A stretch of 24,204 bases of DNA, taken from contig JALQST010000008.1 of the NCBI GenBank assembly GCA_023264315.1, forward strand, positions 1-24,204, given 5' to 3'. Source of the stretch: Nodosilinea sp. BSH.14 (lineage in GTDB: Bacteria > Cyanobacteriota > Cyanobacteriia > Phormidesmidales > Phormidesmidaceae). The notes under the pieces were generated by a model, which had not been told where the DNA came from, made no database searches, and saw only the letters and a program-made list of their open reading frames with translations. Below, in pieces: positions 15,290 to 23,318 of this stretch. Numbering within the stretch: position 1 is the first letter of the stretch; each line of letters starts with the position of its first letter. The position numbers and the translations under genes are program-made.

Positions 15290-16996
15290 CTAAACCTGAA
15301 GCACCTGACGCAGCCCGCCCACTCCCGGCACCAGTTGTTCGGCTTGGTCGAGGGAGTAGGTCGTCAGGGCTCCCCAGGCAGCACCGAGGACACGATCCAC
15401 GGTGATGTCTTTCTTCACCAAGTCCCACAGGCGTTGGACTTCGGCGGTGTGGAGGCGGTCGTTTTCGGTCAGCGCCAGCAGCAGCATTCGGCGCAGGTGC
15501 AGCCCCTCCTCGGACATCAGGTAGCGAATCCCCAGTCCGGCGGTGGGCAATACGTCGAAGCTGCTGTCGCTGCGGGCGATGGTGAGCATATTCTCCAGAC
15601 GCTGCCACTGGAGTTGACCATCTTTGAAGATCACCTCCAGCAGCCGTTGGCGCAGGGCCGGAGTTTCGCCCAAGAGGAGCCGCCGCGCCACATAGGGGTA
15701 GGCCACATCCACAATTTTGAAGTCAGGATTGAGGCTGAGGGCCAACCCTTCCTGGGTAACAAGGGAGCGAATAATCAGGGCAAACTTGGCGGGTACCCGG
15801 AAGGGGTAGTCGTACATCAGTTCCGAGAACTGGTCAGTGATGGTCTTGAAGTTAAAGTCCCGCACCTTGGCCCCCATGGCATCCCCCAGCACCCGCTTGA
15901 GGGCGGGGATAATCGGCCCCAGTTCGGTTTCGGGAGTGAGAAAGCCCAGTTTGACAAAGGCAATGCCCAGCCGCTCGAAGTCCTGGTTAATCAGGTAGAC
16001 CACGGCATCCACCAGGGTTTCCTTGGTGGTCTGATCGAGCTGATCCATCATACCAAAGTCGATGTAGGCCATGCGGCCATCGGCCATGGCAAACAGATTG
16101 CCCGGATGGGGATCGGCGTGAAAAAAGCCAAACTCTAGCAGTTGCCGCAGCCCAGAGGTAACGCCGATTTCAATCAGCCGATTTTGGTCTAGGTTAGCCT
16201 CGGCCATCCCCTCGGTGTCGGTGAGCTTGCGCCCCTCAATCCACTCCAGGGTCAGCACCCGATGGCTGCTGTAGCGCCAGTAGATGGTGGGCACCTTCAC
16301 CGTGGGGTCGTCCTTGAAGTTGGCGGCAAAGCGCTCGGCGTTGCGACCTTCGTTGAGGTAGTCAATTTCCTCGAACAGCTTGGTGCCAAACTCATCCACA
16401 ATCAGCGTCAGGTCGTGGCCCAGGTTGAGGGGCAAAAATCGCGCCATCCACCCCGCCGCCCAGCGCATCAGGTAAAGGTCGCGGCTGAGCAAGGGGCGCA
16501 GGTTAGGCCGCTGCACCTTCACCGCCACCTCTTCCCCAGAAAACAGCCGCGCCCGGTAGACCTGGCCCAAACTTGCCGCCGCCACTGGGGTTGGGGAAAT
16601 ACTGCTGAAAATTTCTTCGGGGGAGTAGCCCAGTTCCGCCTCGATGATCTCCCTGGCGAGGGGGGTGGAGAAGGGCGGAAGCTGATCCTGAAGCTTCGTC
16701 AGTTCTTCCAAAAAGTCCTTCCGCACCAGGTCAGGCCGAGTGGATAGGGCTTGCCCTACCTTGATGAAGGTTGGCCCCAGGTCAATCAATACCTGCCGCA
16801 GTTGGGAGGCCCGCTTCTGGCAGTTTTGTTCCTCGCGGTGGAACCACTGGTCAAACTTTAGCCCTAAGACAAAGGTGCCCAGCCACCAGAGGATCTGCAC
16901 AATCCGGGTGCCGAGTGTCCACCAGCGCCACCGAAACTGACGGGCAATGACAGCGGCATCATAGGCCCACAGGGTATTGGGATCTTCACCAGTCAC
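15290..16996 (-). CDS. AarF/ABC1/UbiB-family protein kinase-like protein
   Basis: A 568-residue atypical kinase of the ABC1/UbiB family, linked in other organisms to prenyl-quinone synthesis and, in plastids, to plastoglobule lipid metabolism. Motifs: the family signature KVGQALSTRPDL, AAASLGQVYRARL replacing the usual Gly-rich loop, VAVKVQRP with K160, EEIDYLNEGRNAERF, HADPHPGN (293-300, catalytic loop) and YIDFGMM (from 311, DFG metal motif). The C-terminal about 200 residues hold hydrophobic segments that may attach it to the membrane. Start is a GTG at 16996-16994 with GAGAGG about 10 bases upstream. Natural substrate unknown. The candidate promoter is in the 323-base upstream gap. Confidence 0.92.
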   Translation of the reverse strand: MTGEDPNTLWAYDAAVIARQFRWRWWTLGTRIVQILWWLGTFVLGLKFDQWFHREEQNCQKRASQLRQVLIDLGPTFIKVGQALSTRPDLVRKDFLEELTKLQDQLPPFSTPLAREIIEAELGYSPEEIFSSISPTPVAAASLGQVYRARLFSGEEVAVKVQRPNLRPLLSRDLYLMRWAAGWMARFLPLNLGHDLTLIVDEFGTKLFEEIDYLNEGRNAERFAANFKDDPTVKVPTIYWRYSSHRVLTLEWIEGRKLTDTEGMAEANLDQNRLIEIGVTSGLRQLLEFGFFHADPHPGNLFAMADGRMAYIDFGMMDQLDQTTKETLVDAVVYLINQDFERLGIAFVKLGFLTPETELGPIIPALKRVLGDAMGAKVRDFNFKTITDQFSELMYDYPFRVPAKFALIIRSLVTQEGLALSLNPDFKIVDVAYPYVARRLLLGETPALRQRLLEVIFKDGQLQWQRLENMLTIARSDSSFDVLPTAGLGIRYLMSEEGLHLRRMLLLALTENDRLHTAEVQRLWDLVKKDITVDRVLGAAWGALTTYSLDQAEQLVPGVGGLRQVLQV

Positions 16997-17319
16997 AGTA
17001 CGATTGCCTCTCTTCCAGGGGATTGGAGAACGATGCCGCAGCCACGATAGGCTTCGGTAGGGGAATTACCCAGCCAGAGACAACGGGGAAACCACTGCCT
17101 CTAGTATCGGGCTTGGTTGCTTTCCATTAAGACTAGTATAGAAAACTACAAACAAATTTATATGATTTCCCCCCGCCCGAGCCCTGGCTTCCTTGCGCCC
17201 CAGGATTGACTCAGATCAATCCTGAAAGGTCTACCAATAGGCTGACCAGAGGGCCTGCATCAGACGTGACAGATGGAACGAAATGGCGCTGCCGTAACCC
17301 TCGGCTCAGGATTCCGCGC
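16997..17319. other. 323-base gap between degT and the ABC1 gene
   Basis: No gene seen. It holds a possible minus-strand -10 box, TATACT (17140-17135), in an AT-rich patch that would serve the ABC1 gene with a leader of about 130 bases, and a perfect stem-loop at 17201-17224 nearer degT. The AT-rich stretch 17130-17170 stands out from the GC-rich flanks and fits a promoter. Confidence 0.5.
17201..17224. terminator. Stem-loop downstream of degT (possible terminator, no T-run)
   Basis: CAGGATTGA, loop CTCAGA, then TCAATCCTG: a perfect 9-base stem about 100 bases past the degT stop. No T-run follows on either strand, so termination is only a possibility; it could also protect the degT mRNA 3' end or bind a protein. 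Confidence 0.4.
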
Positions 17320-18471
17320 CTAGCAGTATTGCGCCGCTTTCAAACCCACCTCGGATAGCACCTGCTTCAGGGTGTTGGCGATAATCTCCTGGCGGTTGGC
17401 GTCTAGTTCGGGGAACATCGGCAGGGACAGCACCTGGTGGGCGGCGGCTTCGGATTGGGGGAAATCGCCCGGTTTATAGCCCAAGGATTGGTAGACCTCC
17501 TGGAGATGCAGGGGGATGGGGTAATACACCATGGAGATCACCCCGGCTTCGCGCATCCGCTGCTGGATTTGGTTGCGCTCCTGTCCGTCGGCGGTGGCTC
17601 CGGCAATTCGGATGGTGTACTGGTTCCACACAGACTGGCCAAAGGTGGGAGCCTGGGGTAGCACAATGCCTTCCACATCGGCCAGCAGGGCATCGTAGCG
17701 TTGGGCGACTAGGGCGCGTTGCTGATTCCACTGTTCCAGGTAGCGCAGTTTGATGGCTAAAATCGCGGCCTGCACGGAATCTAGGCGGCTGTTGATGCCG
17801 ATGGCTTCGTGGTAGTAGCGTACCCGGCTGCCGTGCTCCCGCAGCATAGTCATGGTGGCCGCTAGGTCAGGATCGTTGGTGGTAATAGCCCCGCCATCGC
17901 CGCAGCCGCCCAGGTTTTTGGTGGGGAAAAAGCTAAAGCAACCCACATGGCCATGGCTACCCACGGGCTTGCCCTGCCAGGTGGCTCCAGTGGCTTGGGC
18001 GCAGTCTTCCACCACCGCCAGTTGATGACGACTAGCGATATCCAGCAGCGGCCCCATATCCACCGGACGGCCAAACAGGTGAACGGGAATCATGGCGCGA
18101 CTGCGGGGGGTGATGGCGGCCTCAAGGCCGGTGATATCGAGGTTGAAGGTGTCGATATCAATATCCACAAAGACAGGCGTTGCCCCCACCGCACTAATCA
18201 CCTCAGCGGTGGCAATAAAGGTGAAGGGGGAGGTGATCACCTCGTCCCCAGGGCCAATGTTGAGGGCGCGGAGGGCGAGATAGAGGGCGTCGGTACCGGA
18301 GTTGCACGCTACGCAGTGGTCAGTGCCGACGGAGCGGCCAAAGGCTTTGGTAAAGGACTGAACAATGGGGCCGTTGATATACTGGCCCGACGCCAGCACC
18401 TCTGCCACCGCCGCATTCACCTCGGCTTGGATTAGCTTGAACTGCTCCGTCAGATCAATCGGTGGAATCAC
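17320..18471 (-). CDS. DegT/DnrJ/EryC1/StrS-family PLP aminotransferase
   Basis: A 383-residue pyridoxal-phosphate sugar aminotransferase, most like the WbpE-type enzymes that aminate keto-sugar nucleotides for surface polysaccharides. Blocks: MIPPIDLTEQFKLIQAEV, NSGTDALYLALRALNIGPGDEVI, SPFTFIATAEVISAVGATPVFVD, VEDCAQATGA, and FFPTKNLGGCGDGGAI with the PLP-binding K185. The C-terminal part has YYPIPLHLQEVYQSLGYKPGDFP and SLPMFPEL, as in the family. I chose the GTG at 18471, which gives the standard N-terminus and follows GAGGGG. The frame is open upstream to 18744, but that extra 91 residues is unlike the family and would overlap ribD. No other sugar-nucleotide genes are adjacent, so the substrate is open. 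Confidence 0.92.
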   Translation of the reverse strand: MIPPIDLTEQFKLIQAEVNAAVAEVLASGQYINGPIVQSFTKAFGRSVGTDHCVACNSGTDALYLALRALNIGPGDEVITSPFTFIATAEVISAVGATPVFVDIDIDTFNLDITGLEAAITPRSRAMIPVHLFGRPVDMGPLLDIASRHQLAVVEDCAQATGATWQGKPVGSHGHVGCFSFFPTKNLGGCGDGGAITTNDPDLAATMTMLREHGSRVRYYHEAIGINSRLDSVQAAILAIKLRYLEQWNQQRALVAQRYDALLADVEGIVLPQAPTFGQSVWNQYTIRIAGATADGQERNQIQQRMREAGVISMVYYPIPLHLQEVYQSLGYKPGDFPQSEAAAHQVLSLPMFPELDANRQEIIANTLKQVLSEVGLKAAQYC

Positions 18472-18684
18472 AGCCCCTCGCTCACACTCACGAACATAGA
18501 TAGGGTTAGTGTACCGTACTAAAGATAGCCGATGGGCGGGGATCAAGAGGGTGATTTGACGCTGGGAGGGTGATCGCCAGAGGTGGGTTAAGTTGTCGTA
18601 GGTTATGGGTGGTCGAAGACTACTATAGAGAACTGCCGATGGGGGCTGACGCATTGAGTTGTAACGAGTTGGGTGGTAGCCGCT

Positions 18685-19794
18685 GTGACTGAGTTTTTTT
18701 CCACCGATCCTGCCGATCCCATCCATAGGCGGTGGATGAACCACTGTCTAGAATTGGCCCAGCAAGCCGCCGGACAAACGGCCCCTAATCCCTTGGTGGG
18801 GTCGGTGGTAGTTCAGGCTGGGCAGGTAGTGGGGGAGGGGTTCCATCCCGGTGCGGGCCAGCCCCATGCTGAGGTCTTTGCCCTGCGGCAGGCGGGGGAT
18901 CAGGCCAAGGGCGCGACCCTCTACGTTAACCTAGAGCCCTGCAACCATACCGGGCGAACCCCCCCCTGTACTGAAGCGATTATTCAGGCGGGGATTCGGC
19001 GGGTCGTCGCGGGTATGGTAGATCCAGACCCAAGGGTGGCCGGGGGCGGCCTTGAACGGCTACGGCAGGTGGGCACTGAGGTGATGGTGGGGGTAGAAGA
19101 AGCGGCCTGTCAGCGGTTGAACGAAGCCTTTGTGTGCCGAATTTTGCGCCAGCGTCCCTTGGGCTTGCTGAAATATGCCATGACCCTAGACGGCAAAATT
19201 GCCACCGCCACGGGCCACAGCCAATGGGTGACAGGGCCAGAGGCACGGGCGGCGGTGCATCAACTGCGGGCGGTGTGTGACGCGGTGGTGGTGGGCGGTA
19301 ACACCGTGCGCTGCGACAATCCTCACCTCACCAGCCACGGCCACAGTGCCCACAATCCGCGCCGGGTGGTGATGAGTCGTCACCTGGATCTGCCCACCCA
19401 AGCCCACCTCTGGGATACCGAAATGGCCCCGACGACGGTATTTACCAGTGCTGCCGCTGACGGGGAACGCCGCCAAGCCCTCACCCAATCCGGCGTTGAC
19501 GTGGTAGTAGTCGATCCCCTGACCCCCAAGCTCGTTATGCAGCACTTATACGAGCAAGGCTGTGCCCAGGTGCTGTGGGAATGCGGGGGCACCCTGGCGG
19601 CCCAGGCCATTCGGGATGGGGTGATTGATAAGGTCTGGGCCTTTGTGGCTCCCAAACTGGTAGGCGGTCAGGATGCGCCCACGCCCCTGGGGGATCTGGG
19701 CATTACCGAAATGTCTGCCGCCTTGCCCCTGCGCGATCTCATCTGGCGATCCCTAGGGCCAGATTTGCTGCTTGAGGGCTATCTGATCCCCTAA
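18685..19794 (+). CDS. ribD: Riboflavin biosynthesis deaminase/reductase RibD
   Basis: Bifunctional enzyme for the second and third steps of riboflavin synthesis: deamination of the pyrimidine intermediate, then reduction of its ribosyl group. The N-terminal deaminase has APNPLVGSVVV, the zinc-site HAE in QPHAEVFAL, and LEPCNHTGRTPPC carrying both zinc cysteines. The C-terminal reductase starts at RPLGLLKYAMTLDGKIAT, with SQWVTG, VVGGNTVRCDNPHLTS, LWECGGTLAAQAI and a final GPDLLLEGYL. About 370 residues, normal for the fusion form. Start is uncertain between GTGs at 18673 and 18685 (the latter has GGTGG 8 bases upstream); an ATG at 18736 would be the shortest option. It is divergent from degT and convergent with the thioredoxin gene. 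Confidence 0.95.
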   Translation: MTEFFSTDPADPIHRRWMNHCLELAQQAAGQTAPNPLVGSVVVQAGQVVGEGFHPGAGQPHAEVFALRQAGDQAKGATLYVNLEPCNHTGRTPPCTEAIIQAGIRRVVAGMVDPDPRVAGGGLERLRQVGTEVMVGVEEAACQRLNEAFVCRILRQRPLGLLKYAMTLDGKIATATGHSQWVTGPEARAAVHQLRAVCDAVVVGGNTVRCDNPHLTSHGHSAHNPRRVVMSRHLDLPTQAHLWDTEMAPTTVFTSAAADGERRQALTQSGVDVVVVDPLTPKLVMQHLYEQGCAQVLWECGGTLAAQAIRDGVIDKVWAFVAPKLVGGQDAPTPLGDLGITEMSAALPLRDLIWRSLGPDLLLEGYLIP

Positions 19795-19829
19795 TTGGGT
19801 CGGATAATTCCGTTTACTCCCAAGACCAA

Positions 19830-19848
19830 GGGCTAGGAGACCTAGCCC
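19830..19848. terminator. Perfect hairpin between convergent ribD and thioredoxin genes
   Basis: GGGCTAGG, loop AGA, CCTAGCCC: a perfect 8-base stem in the 82-base gap between convergent genes, a normal place for a shared terminator. No T-run on either strand, so it would be a non-canonical terminator. It carries the same CTAG-core word seen in other intergenic regions of this window. Confidence 0.5.
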
Positions 19849-19876
19849 CTACGGTGGGATCGAGCCATGGATGAGT

Positions 19877-20251
19877 TTAAGCCTGGGGATAGACGCGCAC
19901 CAGGGGAGACATTTCGTAGCGGAGGGAGCGCTGGTGCATGAAGCTATCAAGCACCTGGCGCATGTCGTCCTTGCTGCGGAAGGTTTCTAACCGTTGCCGC
20001 AGTTCGCCGCCTTCAAACAGCAGCAGGGTGGGCAAATTAGATAGGCGATAGGTATTGGCGAGGCGGAGATTTTCGTCGGCATTCACGTCCACGAGGCGAA
20101 TTTGGCCGTCCCATTCCGCCTGAAAATGATTCAGAAGCGGGTTGATCATCTTACACAGCCCGCACCAGGGAGCCCAAAAATGGACTAATACGGGCACCTC
20201 TGAGACTAGGACAATGGATTCAAAGGTGGCTTCGCTCGCGGAGGTTGACAT
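19877..20251 (-). CDS. Thioredoxin-fold protein with CGLC active site
   Basis: A 124-residue thioredoxin-like protein. The strand and active site read VPVLVHFWAPWCGLCKMI with cysteines 30 and 33; the cis-Pro loop is SNLPTLLLFEGGE. Both are in the expected places, so it should be a dithiol/disulfide oxidoreductase or a specialised relative. The active site is CGLC where classical thioredoxins have CGPC; replacing the Pro usually changes redox potential. A C-terminal extension of about 20 residues (HQRSLRYEMSPLVRVYPQA) goes beyond the fold. No signal peptide, so it is cytosolic. The ATG at 20251 has no clear ribosome-binding site. It is probably transcribed alone. Confidence 0.88.
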   Translation of the reverse strand: MSTSASEATFESIVLVSEVPVLVHFWAPWCGLCKMINPLLNHFQAEWDGQIRLVDVNADENLRLANTYRLSNLPTLLLFEGGELRQRLETFRSKDDMRQVLDSFMHQRSLRYEMSPLVRVYPQA

Positions 20252-20424
20252 CGCTAGAAATTCAGTATTTTTAAGGGGCTTGGTTATTAAACGTATTGTG
20301 ACACTTTACGGCCCATTCCCCACACCCCCGGATGGAGCAAGGGATGAGAGATGGGGATCATTGTAGATCAGCGGCGTTGGGAAGTCGCCCCGGGCAGCCC
20401 CAGCCCCCGGCGCGGCGTTGGGCC

Positions 20425-22977
20425 TCAAACGGGGTGAATAATGGGGCGCTCGATCAACCGCTGGGCTTCTTCAACGGGCAGGGGTTTAGCAAAGAAATAG
20501 CCCTGGCCATAGTCGCAGCGCTCTTGCTTCAGCATGTTGACCTGCGCTAGGGTCTCCACGCCCTCGGCCACCACTTCCATCCCTAGCTTCTGGCCCAGGG
20601 TGAGGATCGTGTGGATGATGGCCCGGTCTTCGTTGCTTTTTTCTAGACGGCCCACAAAGGATTTGTCCACCTTGAGGGTGTCCATGGGGAAGCGGTGCAG
20701 ATAGCTGAGGGAGGAATACCCCGTGCCAAAGTCATCGATGGCGAGTTTGAGATCCAAGGACTTCAGCTTCAGCATCAGGTCAATGGCGGCGTCTACGTCG
20801 CCCATCACCATGCTCTCGGTAATTTCGAGGCGCACACAGTCTCCCCGCACCTGGGTTTCTTGGAGAGCCGCTTTCACCTGGCTAATCAGGTCAGACTGGC
20901 CAAACTGGCGGTTGGACAGGTTAATACTCATAGTGAGGTTGGGATACTGGGGAAACATCTCGTGCCAGGTGCGGAGTTGGCGGCAAGCTTCCCGAAAAAT
21001 CCACTGGCCTAGGGCCATAATCAACCCCGTTTCCTCGGCGGCGGGGATGAAGGCGCTGGGCAACACAAAGCCCCGATCCTTCTGGTGCCAGCGTACGAGG
21101 GCTTCAAACCCGGCCAGTTCCCCAGTGGCAAGGCGAATAATCGGCTGGTAGTAGAGCAAAAATTCTTGATTATCCAAGGCGCTGAGCAGGTCGCTTTCCA
21201 ACTGAAGGCGATTGACAGCCTCGGTTAGCATCCCCATGGCAAAAACTTCAAAGCGTGACTTGCCTAGGGCTTTTGCCCGATACATGGCGGTGTGAGCATC
21301 CCGCAGCAGGTCGGCGGGTTTGTGGGCCATGCCCGGTTGGCTGATGGCCATGCCCATACTGATGGCGCTCGGGAGCTTTTGGCCCTGGAGAATAATCGGT
21401 TCTGAGAGGGTATATTGCAGGGCATCCATCCGTTCCCCGGCGACCTCGTTGCTGAGGTTCGTTAGCATCAGGGTAAACTCATCGCCGCCTACCCGAGCCG
21501 CACGGGCATTCAGGGGCATGGCTTGGGTGAGCCGCGTGGCAATCACGCGCAACACCTGATCCCCGGCTTGGTGGCCCAGGCTTTCATTAATGACCTTGAA
21601 GCGGTCAATGTCCATGAACACCACAACCACGGGATTGGCCTCCGGATCGCCCTGGCCTTGGTGTAGGGCCTTTTGCACCAAATTGAGGAACGCTTCTCGG
21701 TTGGGGAGGCCGGTGAGGGGGTCGTGGGTGCTGCGGTAGAACAGCTTGTAGGCAATCACCGCAGCGGTGGTGGTGACGATACCGACGATGGGCTCAGCGA
21801 TGGGTAGCCAGATCAACTGGTGGACAGCCACCACGCCCACGGTGCTCACCGCCAAAAGCAGTACCAGGCTCGATCCCAGCATCAAGCTGGGACGCTTTAG
21901 CCCCCACACGAGGGTACCCGTGGCCAAGCACCACCCCAACAACCACAACCCCTCACTCCAGGGGGGCAAATAGCGATACAGGGCGGGCTTGCCTTCCAGC
22001 AAATCCAGCAGTTGGCTCACCATCTGGGCATGGATCACCACCCCCGACATGGTTATTTCTTCGTCTAGGTTGAAGCTGAAGGGCGTGTAAAACCGATCCT
22101 TCAAACTGGCGGCGGTGGTGCCAATGAGCACGACCTGATCGGTGATCCAGGCGGGGTCAAATTGGCCGCTCAGTACCTGACTCATGGAGAGTTGGCGGCT
22201 AGGTTGATGGCGGCTGTGGTAGCGCAGCAGGATTTGGTAGCCGCTACTGTCCACCGCCTGATAGCCGCCGTCGGCCCCCGACAATACCCGAATGGGAATG
22301 TCGCCCAGGTAGAGGTGGTTATCGTCGGTTTGGAGGGGCAGGGGATCTCGCTGGTTATCCGCCAGCACCACCCGCAGCCCAAAGGAGTAGTAGCCATCGG
22401 GGGGACTACCCACAAACAGCAGGTTGCGTCGGATGATGCCGTCCGAATCCGTCGGGAAATCGTTGAAGCCGATTCGCTCCCGCTCCACCGTGGGCGGCGG
22501 CGGCACCTCCCCCAACCCAGGGGCATTCCCCACGTTTTCAATGGCGATCACATTGGGGGCGGCCAACTGTTCAATCAGGGCCTCGGTACCGGGAGGGCGA
22601 AAGGTGCTGCGGTAAAGATCCAGGCCCACCACCCGAGGCTGATGGGTCTGGATCTTCGCCAGCAGACTGGCCAACTGATCGTCCGACAGGGGCCAGCCAT
22701 ACTGGCGGAGATCCCCCTCACTCAGCCCAATGACGGTGATTCGAGAATTCAAATCCTGATCGGTTAGGGAGCGGACAATGCGGTCAAACAGGAACAGTTC
22801 CGCTGGCTCTAGAACATGGAGAGCCTTCAGTCCGGTGATGCAAACCCCGGCAAAGAGGCTGGAAATGAGGATGATTTTGCCCCCAGTGGCCAAGCTTTGA
22901 GTCTCCGATTGATAGAGCAGCTTGGGCAGAACAACCTGGCGAAAAAAATGATTAAGGCGCTTGAAAGAGGCTTTCAC
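20425..22977 (-). CDS. CHASE2 sensor - GGDEF - EAL cyclic-di-GMP enzyme
   Basis: An 850-residue membrane receptor controlling cyclic-di-GMP. After one helix (about 33-52) comes an extracytoplasmic CHASE2 sensor (about 60-350: ITVIGLSEGDLRQYGWPLSD, VVGLDLYR, DQVVLIGTTAASLKDRFYTP), then about three helices (365-440), a GGDEF domain (about 450-605) and an EAL domain (about 615-845). GGDEF is intact (497-501, in RVGGDEF), as is EAL (625-627, in FEALVRW), along with SINLS, EITES, DDFGTGYSS, VDKSF and VAEGVET, so both synthesis and breakdown are possible. The RxxD inhibitory site expected five residues before GGDEF is absent (PLNA). Start is GTG 22977 with only a weak AGGG upstream. No response-regulator or partner gene is adjacent. 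Confidence 0.93.
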   Translation of the reverse strand: MKASFKRLNHFFRQVVLPKLLYQSETQSLATGGKIILISSLFAGVCITGLKALHVLEPAELFLFDRIVRSLTDQDLNSRITVIGLSEGDLRQYGWPLSDDQLASLLAKIQTHQPRVVGLDLYRSTFRPPGTEALIEQLAAPNVIAIENVGNAPGLGEVPPPPTVERERIGFNDFPTDSDGIIRRNLLFVGSPPDGYYSFGLRVVLADNQRDPLPLQTDDNHLYLGDIPIRVLSGADGGYQAVDSSGYQILLRYHSRHQPSRQLSMSQVLSGQFDPAWITDQVVLIGTTAASLKDRFYTPFSFNLDEEITMSGVVIHAQMVSQLLDLLEGKPALYRYLPPWSEGLWLLGWCLATGTLVWGLKRPSLMLGSSLVLLLAVSTVGVVAVHQLIWLPIAEPIVGIVTTTAAVIAYKLFYRSTHDPLTGLPNREAFLNLVQKALHQGQGDPEANPVVVVFMDIDRFKVINESLGHQAGDQVLRVIATRLTQAMPLNARAARVGGDEFTLMLTNLSNEVAGERMDALQYTLSEPIILQGQKLPSAISMGMAISQPGMAHKPADLLRDAHTAMYRAKALGKSRFEVFAMGMLTEAVNRLQLESDLLSALDNQEFLLYYQPIIRLATGELAGFEALVRWHQKDRGFVLPSAFIPAAEETGLIMALGQWIFREACRQLRTWHEMFPQYPNLTMSINLSNRQFGQSDLISQVKAALQETQVRGDCVRLEITESMVMGDVDAAIDLMLKLKSLDLKLAIDDFGTGYSSLSYLHRFPMDTLKVDKSFVGRLEKSNEDRAIIHTILTLGQKLGMEVVAEGVETLAQVNMLKQERCDYGQGYFFAKPLPVEEAQRLIERPIIHPV

Positions 22978-23240
22978 AATCGCTGGAACCCTAGTGATGG
23001 CAGTTGGCGGTAGTTATGCATCCCGGTGGCAAGGCCAAAGACCTGCGGCAGCAGATGTACGGCACCTCTGCCCGCCAGGATCTCACAATCACCGTCGTGA
23101 TTCCAATTCCCCTGGGAGATGATGCTGTGCCCCCTCTCTGTTCTATCTGAGTTCATCCCCAACGACTAGGGGGGTCGTCTTTGTCATGTCTTGACGACAT
23201 TTAAGCGGATGCCTTCGATGCCGGGGGCAAGACCAACAGG
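22978..23240. other. Gap between the GGDEF/EAL gene and the rpoC2 terminator
   Basis: No gene seen. The whole gap to the rpoC2 stop is 341 bases, and the last part is the rpoC2 terminator. Small symmetric elements are present: AATCAC-CGTC-GTGATT (23087-23102), ACGAC/GTCGT around 23160-23176 and ATGTC/GACAT around 23187-23201. Any of these could belong to the promoter of the GGDEF/EAL gene; none is recognised. Confidence 0.4.
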
Positions 23241-23243
23241 CAT

Positions 23244-23274
23244 AAAAAACTCCCCCTCACAGGGAGGGAGAGTT
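23244..23274 (-). terminator. rpoC2: Rho-independent terminator of rpoC2
   Basis: On the minus strand AACTCTCCCTC, loop CCTGT, GAGGGGGAGTT forms an 11-pair stem (one G-U pair) followed directly by six T. It starts about 45 bases after the rpoC2 stop. This is the clearest intrinsic terminator in the window and probably ends the rpoB-rpoC1-rpoC2 transcript. Confidence 0.88.
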
Positions 23275-23318
23275 GATCCCAACATCGGGATGCTTGGATT
23301 CATTCGGATCAGCCGTTG

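Noticed and set aside
18472..18744. A 91-residue N-terminal extension of the DegT aminotransferase
   Set aside because: The extension is unlike the family, overlaps divergent ribD, and a GTG with a GAGGGG site at 18471 gives the standard N-terminus.
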